This document shows, piece by piece, positions 10,631-20,190 of a DNA stretch of 64,000 bases. Under the pieces are notes generated by a model. That model did no database searches. It was not told the origin of the DNA and saw nothing but the letters and a program-made list of their open reading frames with translations. A program made the position numbers and the translations under genes. The DNA comes from Diphasiastrum complanatum (taxonomy: Eukaryota; Streptophyta; Lycopodiopsida; Lycopodiales; Lycopodiaceae), in contig CM055097.1 in the NCBI GenBank assembly GCA_029204225.1, positions 66,794,941 to 66,858,940 of the forward strand, written 5' to 3'. Within the stretch, counting starts at the first letter, position 1. Each line of letters opens with the position of its first letter.

Positions 10631-11957
10631 TTAATGTTCCATTATTGATAGGATCCTCATAATTTTCTTACACATCATCTTAATAATTGAGAAAGAGGGC
10701 CAACTGCTTTGAATCAGGTACCGTGTACAGTCTTCACCAGTTTGGAGGTCGAAATGAGGGAATGTGACTTGGAGTTGTTGGAAGTCGATGGTAGAAGTGG
10801 ATTCGATGAATGCAAAGTCAGAGATGATGCAGAGATGATGGATCCTAAATGATGTCATTATAGTGTGCCATGGCCGCGTTATAGCATAGAATGAGAGTGG
10901 CGGAATGGTATTGTTGGCAGTTGTAGTAGAGAGTGCGGAGCTCGTTATAGGCGATATGTAGGGCTTTTGGGAGGGTGGCAGCGATTGTGTGACAATGCTT
11001 GATATACTTTGCAAGGGCATTTGACATCATCTTTGGTGATCTGGCAGGCTTGTACTTCAGCACATACCATACCTGTTTTTGTTGTGAAGATGAAGGTATG
11101 CACCGAGGTGGAACGAAGAGAGGGGATTTATGCATCATGATCTAGATCCAATTGGAAGTATTGATCCTAAGAAAAACTTAGACAAAGCTAGTAAGGACGA
11201 CAAAAATAAATATATTTTTATTGGCCTCCAATACAAGCTGATCAATGTGAACAAGTTCTGAATTAGAGAGGGGGGGAGCCGGAAGAGGAAGAGAAAAATA
11301 ATAGAAAGCTAATCTAATAAGATATTGAAAAATAAAAGGAAGATTGTTGTCTAGAGTAGTGGAGAACTCCAACACGGTGGTGAACTGCTTTTTGAGGACT
11401 TTTAGCTCATTGTCAGTATCTTTGAGTGCCTAGTCGTCTTCCTGGAGCGTGGCACGTAGGTTTGTCAGCTCGGTATCTTTTGTCATGATCATGGCCTCAT
11501 GAGCTTTCTTTGGGTCTGTATATAGTTGAATGGACCTGGCTGAGAGATTCTTATAATACTCGGCCCTCTTCTTTTGATGTTTCTGAGCGGCTAGTGTCTC
11601 TTCCTTTGTAGTGTTGACCATCTGATCGAGCATACCCTGGAGTTCCAGGGTTGTCTCTATTGGGCTGCAAAATTTTCCTGGCCTCTCTACACTGCCTGTC
11701 TTCTCCTTAGAGATGTTACGCTGATCCAAGGTGTAGATATGATCTTTGGGAGACCTCTCGTGGGCCTTGAGAGACTTTCGCTCCAGCTCCAGCTCTAGCT
11801 CCATTGATTTCAGGACGAGGTGCTGACGATCTGATTGGTAGGTATGTCGGGTTGTCTTCTCTGCATCAAGCTCGGTCTTGAGGTTGAGCATGAGCTGATT
11901 ATGACCGCCTGATCTGCTATTGATCCTGCAATGTCCGGATTTGGGCCTAGCTCTCAA
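10631..11957 (-). pseudogene. degenerate coding region with coiled coil, unknown
   Basis: On the minus strand 11957-11430 is open for 175 codons, rich in Glu, Lys, Leu and Ala (LVLKSMELELELERKSLKAH and DQMVNTTKEETLAAQKHQKK), as in a long coiled coil. There is no ATG at the 5' end. After an in-frame TAG at about 11427 the heptad-like pattern goes on (ALKDTDNELKVLKKQFTTVL) to about 11340, so the stop is probably a mutation. After a non-coding gap a second open stretch at 11138-10845 continues. It is more GC-rich than its surroundings. I do not recognise the family. It may be a host gene relic or a gag-like part of the adjacent repeat-rich element. Confidence 0.4.
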
Positions 11958-12158
11958 CTCTCTCTTTTTCTCTCTCGTTTTTCAACTACGTAACCTAATC
12001 AGTCAAGGCCAACAACGTTTGCCCTACCACCAATTGGCCACAAGATTGTTCAATCGCTCGTTCATTGAGTAGCATTGGATTATTCTTCTTCCTACTAATC
12101 GACTTATTGGTTTTTAATCTTCATCCAACTGTTTATTAAGTTCTGCGGATTCTTCGGT

Positions 12159-13226
12159 GTTTTACACAGTAGTTTGCAAAATTACAAGTGTTTTTACATA
12201 GTCTACAAAAATACACAAAATTTGACAACAGTGTCAGGCATTTTCTCAGTACAAAACTCGACACTGTCACCTTTTTGCTACAATCAATTTTCTCTTAAAA
12301 TGACACTGTTAAAAATTACGAGTAAAAATGCAGTGTCACATTTTTCGCCTATCAGGAATTGCGAGTGAAAATGCAGAGTCGCATTTTTCAAAGTGCCTCA
12401 AATGTTAAAGAAATGACTTTGACAAATGTGGGGCTATCCCAAATATTAAGGAAATGAGATTTTGTGACACTGTCGCATTTCTCGCAAAAAGCCGACATTG
12501 TCATCTTTTTGTGGCACTGTCGCTTTTTCTGATGACAGTTTCATGTTCATTTTTGTAGAGTGTCAGCTGTGGCAGTTTATGTTCATTTCTGCAGAGTGAC
12601 AGTTACGTTTATGCAGACAGATTGTTTACGACCAAATGTCACTGCTTATCAGCAAGTAACTTCTGAGAAGAACTGGATGAATGTCAGCAGACTCCAGCCA
12701 ACTGGCAGCCGCATTTGACGACCTAATTGCTTAGTATAAATAGTTGTTCATATTTCAACATCTAATCAGATCAGATCAGATCAAGTATTGAATAGTTAGC
12801 TCTCTCTCAAGCCTGTGAGCTTGAACACTCTTGAGCATTCTAGCTATGTTCTTTAGAGTTGATTAGAGATTGCTATTATGCTTACTGCTTATCAATAGTT
12901 GTGCTTAATTCAGCTTTATATTTTAGTCGCTCAGAAATAGCCTAGAGTACGCGATTTTGATCCGCAAACTTGGTGTACTCATTTACATCTGTTTCACTTT
13001 CATAGTGAATCAATACTATCATTTTATTATGTTCAGCTTTGTCTCAGAATGTATGCATTTCTATAATTCTTCATGATAGATTATTTGTTTGATAATTCAA
13101 TGTTTTATGCATGAAGAAAGAGGAAGATAGTTTATTCCGTTGCGCACGATAAGTTTTCTTTCTTGTCAATCAAATTATTTTTATTCGATTCTTTTAGGCC
13201 TATCTTTTACAAACCTCTTTCCAACA
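12159..13226 (+). repeat. 5' LTR of copia element D (start approximate)
   Basis: The 3' end is clear: CTCTTTCCAACA directly before a primer-binding site. The start is set at TGTTTTACACAG because that gives a length (about 1.07 kb) like the 1028 bp LTR of related element C, but no second LTR is present to confirm it. 12200-12560 is packed with GACACTGTC-type words, and a TATA box follows at 12735-12742. Confidence 0.5.
12735..12742 (+). promoter_or_regulatory. TATA box of the element D LTR
   Basis: TATAAATA lies about 490 bp before the LTR end and just downstream of the GACACTGTC repeat block. This fits the U3 promoter of a copia LTR. Confidence 0.5.
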
Positions 13227-14640
13227 TGGTATCAGAGCGTTGATTCTTATTCAAGGCCTAATACTATATCAGAGCACAAGCTCTTGTACTTGATATCTTT
13301 TGTGACATCAAATTATTCTTCAGTTTGAATCAATTTGTTTCGGTATCAGAGAATTGATTTCCAATTGTAACGCAGCACGATATCTCTCTTAACAGCAATA
13401 ATCTAAAGTTCCAGATGGATTCTCAAAGTAAAGCTGGTCTTATCGCGCAGACAAGCTGAATGGATCCAATTGTCATTTATGGAAATTTAAGATGAAGACC
13501 TTGCTTATCGCCAATGAGTTGTGGGATGTTGTTATAGGTATCGAAGTGAAATTTGAAGATGACACAAAAGACTCAAAGTGAATATTGAATGATGGTAAAG
13601 CTTTTGTGCTTATCATCCTCAATATATCAGATACGCAGATTGGACACATAGCTAAAGCCAAAACTTCAAAAGAAGTTTGGGACATCCTGAGCTCAATATA
13701 TGATGTGAGAGACTAACTACCAAGTTACACCTTAGAAGGAAATTTTTCACACTCAAGATGTCGAATAATGATTCTCTTCATAATCATATTAACCAGTTTA
13801 AGAATCTCTTGCAACAGATGGCCGCTGTCGGATCAGTCATAGATGATCAAGACACAATCATGACATTGCTTTCAAGTCTGTCCTCTACATACGAGAACTG
13901 GGTAATGATCATCACGACACACTCAGATTTAACTCTTACTAGAGTTATCGCTATGTTGCTGCAAGAAGATAATCGAAGAAGTCAAGACACTTCGTCTACC
14001 TCTTCGTCTCATGCTCTATATGTCAACAAGGGCTTGAAACAATAGAAGAAGAAAAGCTCCAAGCAGTCTACATCGAATTAGAAACAGACTCAAAGTCAAG
14101 AACAATCATCGAATCCACATTCGTCGAAAAAGAAGATGTTTTGCAGGTATTGCAAACGCAATAACCATGAGATCCAGAATTGCCGAATTCTCAAAGTGAA
14201 GAATGCAGCCAAGCAACCTGATCAACAAGCAAATACAGTTACAACATCTCCCGAAGTCGAAATGGACGAAGGCGCTTTTATGGTCAAAGACAGCTACACG
14301 AATTTGGATGATTCGTGGTTTCTAGATTTCAGAACTACTCAACATATGATCGATTGGCACATTGTTATTCTGATTCTAGTCAAGCTTTGAAAACCTTTTT
14401 TCTTTTCAATAAAGCATTACTATGGCATCATCGCTTAGGACACTTTAATTATGCATCTGTTTCGAACATGTCTAGACAATCCCTAATACTTGATCTCGAC
14501 TATCCTTATGCTAAAGCCGATCTCCCTATCTGCCATAGTTGCATCCTTGGAAAGCAGACTAGGATTCCTTTTAGATCGAGTCATATCGATTGGAAATATA
14601 TCTCCAACAAACTTTGCCATGTCACATGGTTAGTGGCTTC
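13227..14640 (+). pseudogene. decayed copia gag-protease-integrase N-terminus (element D)
   Basis: It starts with primer-binding site TGGTATCAGAGC at 13227-13238. Gag follows in several frames: NGSNCHLWKFKMKTLLIANE, then 13758-14045 with HINQFKNLLQQMAAVG and VMIITTHSDLTLTRVIAMLL. A CCHC knuckle CRYCKRNNHEIQNC is at 14136. The protease motif is damaged: WFLDFRTTQHM replaces WFLDSGATQHM, so the catalytic Asp-Ser-Gly is lost. A deletion then leads to the pre-integrase block LLWHHRLGHFNYASVSNMSRQ and homology stops near 14625. Gag is interrupted by stops. It belongs to the same lineage as element C at 29.8-35.7 kb. Confidence 0.85.
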
Positions 14641-15606
14641 TTGGAGGCTGACTAAACTCTAATCCCATCATTGTAGTTATCATCATTTATTGACTAATGA
14701 AGAGTGTACATATAGTAGAGACTATTGGTGATTGATAAGATGGTAAGTCTTAAGGTATTCACGAGATTGGAAAGATTGAGAAAGAGCTTATGAGAAACCA
14801 AAGATGAGTATCATATTAAAGAAACATAGGCGCAAATACTATGCAAGCCTTACCGATTTACTTCCAATTAACAAGCATAGCATAGGAACATTCCTTTGCT
14901 TGGTTCAGTCAAATTAGCATACCAGAGATGGCGACAACCCTAAATATTGTGTCTCACACTCGACATTATCATGAAGGATTGGCTTCAATGCACCCAGAGG
15001 GTGAAGCACTAATAAAATGTATTGTCAACCATTTGAATCGCTTGCATAGATTTTCTCTACTACATAGAATGAATGGGCAACGTATCCATGTTAACCACAA
15101 AAAAATAGCTGAGAAATTATGAATCAGGTGTCTATCCTAAGATTTAAAGCAAAATAAAACTTGTGCATAAGGCTACAAAATGGAGAATCACAAGAAGATT
15201 CAAGTTAATGGCACAAACACAGAAGCGAAACAAAACACAATAGGTATAGATTATCTTTTGATAACAAGGAAATTTAGTATAAACCAGCAATGATCATAAT
15301 AGCGCACATTAGAACGATCAATATTAATCTCAAAGGGGGACGGAGAAGCTTCAAACTCTGGCTAAGCAAACGAAGGCAAATCACCATCTAACCTATGCAT
15401 TTGGCTATACTTCTTCAAAATATTTTAATCTTACCTAAATTCTTGTAAGAGTCATCGTTTATTGTTTGACTCGAGTTCATCTTTGAGGAGTCCACCTCCA
15501 TATATTAGGATGGATAGATTCTTTTACTATTAAAGGATCCTTCAAATTTGATAGTAAGAATCTATGTATTTATATATGTATAGTGATGGGCAAGATCTTG
15601 ACTCAT
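14641..15606. other. intergenic stretch downstream of the AAA ATPase
   Basis: No supported gene. A 64-codon ORF at 14928-15122 has no recognisable feature. The 3' flank of the minus-strand ATPase holds an imperfect inverted repeat at about 15510-15565. Confidence 0.35.
15510..15565. repeat. imperfect inverted repeat (hairpin) past the ATPase stop
   Basis: TAGATTCTTTTACTAT and ATAGTAAGAATCTA are near-complementary arms around a GGATCC centre, 40-100 bp beyond the ATPase stop codon. It may be a small foldback element or part of the 3' UTR. Confidence 0.5.
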
Positions 15607-17817
15607 TCATCCACAGTTTGTCCCATTCCCTGCAGCATCTCCATCAAGCTGCAGCTGCTGGGCTGGGTGGTGGGTGCCATTTTGTAGTTTTGACAAGATG
15701 GACGAGAAGCGAGGCTCTTTGTGAGTCTCGTCATGTAGAGCGTTCTCCAGATCGTCCCGGAAACCTTCCACCATCTCCACAACTTTAAGCACGTGGGTGC
15801 TGCTCAGTTGCTCGCAGCAGCTCTTAGCCCAGGTGTGTGCTGTCCGAATGCAGTTTCTGATATCGCGACCATTCAGCTCGTGCTCACAAAACCTGCCCAA
15901 TTCATCACAATCAATGGTAAGGCCAGCGCGTCCCAGAAAGTTGCCCCAAACCTTGGCACGTTCGGCAGAGGAGAGGGGGTGATAGCGCAAAAACATGGAG
16001 ATTCGCGAGCAGAAGGCATCATCAAAGGCCATCACGCGGTTGGTGGTGAGAAATAGCACACCCCGGTAGTACTCAAGGAGGCGCAGAAAGATGCCAGTCA
16101 TAGTAGTGCGCAACGGGTCGCCACCCGAAGCTCGCTGTTCTAGATAGATATCCGCCTCATCCAGGAGGAGGACAGCACGCCAGGAGGATGCAATGTCCAA
16201 GATCTGAAGAAGTTTGGATTCGAGATCACCTGGTGTTGAGCCCAATTCTGAAGCGCTAACAGACCAGAGCGGTCGGTGCAGCTTCTCTGCAACAGATTCC
16301 GCAGTAAGGGTTTTTCCTGTGCCAGGCGGACCATAGCAGAGGAAAATACAGCCTTCCCCCTTGTTGGATATGAAGTCTATCTGCTGAGTCCTGTTTGTTG
16401 TGGCAGATATACTGTTTGCTGGCTCTGGGCCTCCTATGTACTGGGTCACTAGCCCAAGAATCATGTTCTTTTGCGCCTCATTCTTTATCACCAAATGGCG
16501 CTCAAAGGCGTAATCATCAAATGAGATTTCACTGAACCCAGTGACTTGGAAGCAACCCCACTGCTTTAGGCTGAAGGAGAATCCATACACTATGGCAGGA
16601 GCGAGCATCAGGCCTTCGTCCTCTGGCTCATCAGTGGATATACAAGTCTCGCAGGAAGTAGGTGGCCGTGCATAATTCATGGGGTACCCGGGATTCATCC
16701 TCGCAAAGCTCCACAAATCAATCATCACGCGACCATCGGCCTTATGTTTCAAAATTTGTCTGCAATTTGTCCCAGGAATGAAATCGAGGCGCAGAAGGGA
16801 GCCCTCAAATTGCATGAAGCAATGAGGTTGCGTTGAGAGCTTATAGAACTTGTGGCCATTAGCTAGGAACACAGATTCCATCCGTTCCCGTTGCTCAACA
16901 AACCTCATTGGGCGTACAGGGAGCGAAGTGAAGGGGCGCTCATTCTTGAATTCTGGAATGGTGCGCTCTATCATGCACTTGCGGTAGCTTTGGCCATTGT
17001 AGTCCATCACGTCTAGCTCCACATGAAGATTCTTTCCAGTCATATCTTTGTGGTACCACAGCCCATGGACGATGGCACACACCTGCTCACCAGACATGTT
17101 GCAATGGTAGAGGACCTTCTGTCCAGGAGTAAGAAAAGCCCACAGCATTTCCCAAGAGGTGGTGCCCTCGCGCTGCATCCGTTCATAGTGCACCAATGTG
17201 TCTTTGTATTCCATCTCAAGAAAGCGCATCAAATGGCTCAGATGCAGCCTCGCAGCTTTGTCTCCAGTTTCTGGGAGTTGATAGTTGCGTAGTTTGTCAA
17301 TCGCGAGAAAGAGCTCTTCACCTTTGATTCTTGGCTTCTCCAGAAACACTTGCTTGTTGAAAGGCAAGCAATCTTTGACAATTCCGATGAGGTAGGATGA
17401 GAAGAGGGTGACCCAGACTTTATCTGGCCAGCCTTCTTGTCGCTCGTAGACCACTTCGAACGGAATTTGTTTCGACTCCTCTTTATCTGAAGTGGTTCTC
17501 AGCTTGCGCTCACGATTCAAGTTAATGCGCGAATACCACTCATCGTAAGCTGGCCATTCCCAGTCAGGATCCGTTACCTCCTTCTTCTTCGTCTCCTTTT
17601 TGTTTAGATCCCCTCCAGAGTCTGCCTCTTCCTCATTGCTTTCTTCCTCTTCTTTCTCTTTCTTCTTCTTCTTGCTGCTTTCCTCAGGCTTGAGCTTCTT
17701 TTGTCCTCTCAGGGTTCCCAGCTTATAAGCTGAGGCAAAAAATTTGTTTTCCAGATCCATTACTTGCTTTTCCAATATGAAAAACATGAGAACCAATATC
17801 CACTTGCATAGCATCAT
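15607..17817 (-). CDS. AAA-type ATPase, fungal-like (DUF7025-AAA architecture)
   Basis: A single uninterrupted 736-codon ORF. After a Lys/Glu-rich low-complexity stretch (about residues 41-80) comes a middle region like DUF7025 of fungal AAA ATPases (WAFLTPGQKVLYHCNMSGEQ, then SLPVRPMRF and DGRVMIDLWSFARMNPGY). Then follow AAA motifs: Walker A GPPGTGKT at residues 496-503, Walker B LLLDEAD near 552, sensor 1 LFLTTNR near 590 and an SRI arginine-finger block. It probably couples ATP hydrolysis to remodelling an unknown substrate, with no targeting or membrane segment seen. The two ATGs at 17817/17814 follow a TAG directly. Met20 (17760) also fits, and upstream sequence to about 17735 is shared in another frame with retroelement H, so the native N-terminus is uncertain. 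It is intronless and visibly more GC-rich than its neighbours. Confidence 0.85.
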   Translation of the reverse strand: MMLCKWILVLMFFILEKQVMDLENKFFASAYKLGTLRGQKKLKPEESSKKKKKEKEEEESNEEEADSGGDLNKKETKKKEVTDPDWEWPAYDEWYSRINLNRERKLRTTSDKEESKQIPFEVVYERQEGWPDKVWVTLFSSYLIGIVKDCLPFNKQVFLEKPRIKGEELFLAIDKLRNYQLPETGDKAARLHLSHLMRFLEMEYKDTLVHYERMQREGTTSWEMLWAFLTPGQKVLYHCNMSGEQVCAIVHGLWYHKDMTGKNLHVELDVMDYNGQSYRKCMIERTIPEFKNERPFTSLPVRPMRFVEQRERMESVFLANGHKFYKLSTQPHCFMQFEGSLLRLDFIPGTNCRQILKHKADGRVMIDLWSFARMNPGYPMNYARPPTSCETCISTDEPEDEGLMLAPAIVYGFSFSLKQWGCFQVTGFSEISFDDYAFERHLVIKNEAQKNMILGLVTQYIGGPEPANSISATTNRTQQIDFISNKGEGCIFLCYGPPGTGKTLTAESVAEKLHRPLWSVSASELGSTPGDLESKLLQILDIASSWRAVLLLDEADIYLEQRASGGDPLRTTMTGIFLRLLEYYRGVLFLTTNRVMAFDDAFCSRISMFLRYHPLSSAERAKVWGNFLGRAGLTIDCDELGRFCEHELNGRDIRNCIRTAHTWAKSCCEQLSSTHVLKVVEMVEGFRDDLENALHDETHKEPRFSSILSKLQNGTHHPAQQLQLDGDAAGNGTNCG

Positions 17818-18520
17818 CTACACAAGAAGATTCTCCAAAACATGTGGGTAAAGCAAAGTAAGTCGCTTCCACTTGCTTACCTTTCTCTTGATCATCAAAG
17901 ATATGAATATCTTCAGACCTGAACCTTTGGAAATACTCCCTCTCAAACGTATGATCTAGATCCAACAAGATCTCATCAATGCTTGATCTCGATCTTCCAT
18001 AAAGGTTAGTGAAAACAATGTCACCAACGTCACCATCATAAATCAAAAGATAGATTCCAAACTTTCCATCCAACATGAAGTAGAGTAGGTGAAGATGAGT
18101 GTCAAACCTAATAAATCCAGCCCTCTTGAGTCCATAACAAACCTCAATAAGCTCACCAATGAGATTTCTCTTGCCTTGAAGAAATTGCCTCTCGATTTGC
18201 TCCATGTAGTATTCTCCAACCAACCTTTTGCCATCTTGATCATGAGTGATCAGTTCATAATCATAGAATCCTTTGAGTTGATGAAGAGATGTGGGATCCA
18301 TGCGTTGGATCTTCCCAAGAACCAATCTTCCCTTGCTCTTTCCTTCATAAGACTCCCTCTTAATGATTGCATCATAAAAAGTAGATACCTCAAAAACATT
18401 AGAAGCCATGAAAAAAATGATTAGTACCTTCAACATAAGGATGATTGATATACTCTTTTTTTTCAAACAAGAAATTCTACTCAATGTTTTAGGTAACGAC
18501 TCATATGATAATGCTATCAT
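17723..18520 (-). CDS. cargo ORF of element H, unknown protein
   Basis: 265 codons. Residues 1-37 continue the element's own sequence (SYESLPKTLSRISCLKKKS). From Met38 (18409) a new protein starts: MASNVFEVSTFYDAIIKRES, then LVLGKIQRMDPTSLHQLKGF, YGLKRAGFIRFDTHLHLLYF and GKFGIYLLIYDGDVGDIVFT. It looks soluble and folded, with alternating hydrophobic strands and no transmembrane span or known motif. Element G has a different protein at the corresponding place. It ends by reading into the sequence that forms the first codons of the AAA ATPase ORF in another frame. It is either captured host coding sequence or an element-specific accessory protein. Function unknown. Confidence 0.5.
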   Translation of the reverse strand: MIALSYESLPKTLSRISCLKKKSISIILMLKVLIIFFMASNVFEVSTFYDAIIKRESYEGKSKGRLVLGKIQRMDPTSLHQLKGFYDYELITHDQDGKRLVGEYYMEQIERQFLQGKRNLIGELIEVCYGLKRAGFIRFDTHLHLLYFMLDGKFGIYLLIYDGDVGDIVFTNLYGRSRSSIDEILLDLDHTFEREYFQRFRSEDIHIFDDQEKGKQVEATYFALPTCFGESSCVDDAMQVDIGSHVFHIGKASNGSGKQIFCLSL

Positions 18521-18820
18521 TCACAATGACATCATTCAAAGTACATCCTACTTTGAACTCTTCACATACTTTGCTTCTTCTTGACTTGTGATTATCTCCC
18601 TCACCAAGTCTCTTGATAGAACCATTTGATCTACTCTCTTTATGAACACATGTGACTCCACTTGCTGCAAAAATGACTTTCTTGGACTCATCACAAAAGA
18701 ATGTAGAAGAACCATCTCCTTCATGAATGCACCTAGCAACATCTTTCGATATATGATCAAAGAAATCATTAACAACAATCTTTTCCAAGGAAGAACCTTC
18801 ACCTCCATTTAGCTCTTTCC
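18521..18820 (-). pseudogene. conserved non-pol region shared by elements H and G
   Basis: It reads NGGEGSSLEKIVVNDFFDHI, then DGSSTFFCDESKKVIFAASG and KVCEEFKVGCTLNDVIVNDS. The same protein segment occurs in G at 20900-21220 with only scattered changes. It sits where the integrase catalytic core should be and has no DDE, RT or RNase H motif. I do not recognise it. Its conservation between two copies suggests it is a standard part of this non-autonomous family, not random filler. Confidence 0.55.
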
Positions 18821-20038
18821 TTACCTTTTGCATGCTTGGACTTTCCATGAAGAACCATTGAAACACCATCATTATCCTCAAGACTAGCCAAGTTAGCACA
18901 AAGATGAACATCTCCAAGAAGCATATTAGATCTTGACCTAGATTTAGCATAAGGAAGCTTTTTAGACTTTGCATAAGATCCACCAATCTTATTGATGCTA
19001 AAAGGTAACTTTGGAAATCTGAGACCAATCTTCTTTTCCATTCCATCCTTTTTGTTAGCCATTACAAAAGCATCAAGCTTCAAAAGTCTACCTTGTCTAT
19101 TGCCCCTAGCAACCAAGATTTCTTCCTTTGTAATGAAACAAGCATCACCACCAAACTTTACCATGTATCCTTTTTCTATCATTTGACCAACACTTAGCAA
19201 ATTCTTTGAAAGTGAAGGAATGTAAAGAACACCATCAAGTCTTGATTTCCTATTAGTAGAGAGACAAATAGGAATTGAACCAATACCTTCAATCACACAC
19301 TCACCACCATTGGCCATGTGAATTGCTTTCTTGGCTCCATCATAAGTGACCAAATAAGTAAAGAACTCCTTGTGACTAGTCATGTGTGAACTAGCTCCAC
19401 TATCAATCCACCATGAATCTTTGTCACCTTCACTTGATATTGGACTTGAAGAAAACATGAAAAGAGAATCACCACCACCTAGATCCTCATCATTAGTAGT
19501 AAAGTTGATTTGCTTGCTACCTTAATCTCTTTGCTTCTTCAAAAATTCATTTTCAAAATGCCGTTTGATTCCACAATAAAAGCATTTTAACTTAGACTTA
19601 TCTTTCTTTTTGCCAAAGGAAGAAGTCTCACCTTGATCTTGCCCTTTAGACCACTTGCCTTTGCCTTTGCACTTGAACTTGCCTTTGATGAACATAGACT
19701 CCTCTTCATATTGAGATGTTGATGTAGATCCACCTCCTCTTGATTGAAGCCTATACTCCTCATTCACCAAGATCTCTTGCAAATCCACAATACTTGGCAA
19801 AGTCTTTTGAATAGCAAAATTTTGAACAAGATTAGCCTGATCATCCAACAATCCATTAAGTATAACTTGAACAATTCTACCTCCTTAATGCTTTCATCAA
19901 TACATGCTAACTCATCATTGAATGCTTTAACCCTCAAAACAAAAGCATAAGTATTCTCATCCTTCTTTTGCAAACTTTGAAAGATTTGTCTCCTAAGAGT
20001 AAGCACTCTTGATGTAGACTTGGATTCATAAAGTTTCT
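18799..20038 (-). pseudogene. gag-protease-pre-integrase of element H
   Basis: Gag begins mid-protein at KLYESKSTSRVLTLRRQIFQ and runs in several frames. The zinc knuckle CFYCGIKRHFENEF has lost its last Cys (CX2CX4HX4C expected). Protease: WWIDSGASSHM with intact DSG. Next NLLSVGQMIEKGYMV and GRLLKLDAFVMANKK, the usual pre-integrase block. A relic of the integrase zinc region (GGSYAKSKKLPYAKS) keeps the SK..LPYA signature of element E but has lost its Cys pair. After DVHLCANLASLEDN no integrase core follows. A stop at about 19522 separates gag from protease, and a roughly 10 nt loss near 18802 relative to G shifts the frame. Confidence 0.8.
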
Positions 20039-20040
20039 TT

Positions 20041-20190
20041 GCCACACTTTCCAAAAGTGTTTATTGAATGTATTTTAAACTAATATAACTTCAAATAGTT
20101 TATCTCTAAGTCTAAAATGAGTTTTGGCCTCATATTGACAATTGACCAAAATATGACTAAACTAGACTAAACTAGTTGAAATCTCTCACA
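20041..20190 (-). repeat. partial 3' LTR of element G
   Basis: The minus strand begins TGTGAGAGATTTCAACTAG after a purine-rich ACTAGGAG and matches the first ~150 bp of the LTR at 5594. It stops at an abrupt junction with gag of element H. Confidence 0.8.

Larger units (their letters stand above)
17735..20040 (-). mobile_element. non-autonomous copia element H, LTRs lost
   Basis: It is a minus-strand gag-protease-cargo segment of the family III lineage. The upstream end is cut inside gag where it meets the partial LTR of element G (about 20040). The downstream end runs into the AAA ATPase gene near 17735. No LTR, integrase core, RT or RNase H is present. It shares gag, protease and the conserved post-protease region with G, but carries a different final ORF. 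Confidence 0.7.

Noticed and set aside
15793-17292. Several ORFs of 60-90 codons on the plus strand opposite the AAA ATPase
   Set aside because: They are antisense shadows of a long, motif-bearing ORF in a GC-richer region and have no recognisable content.
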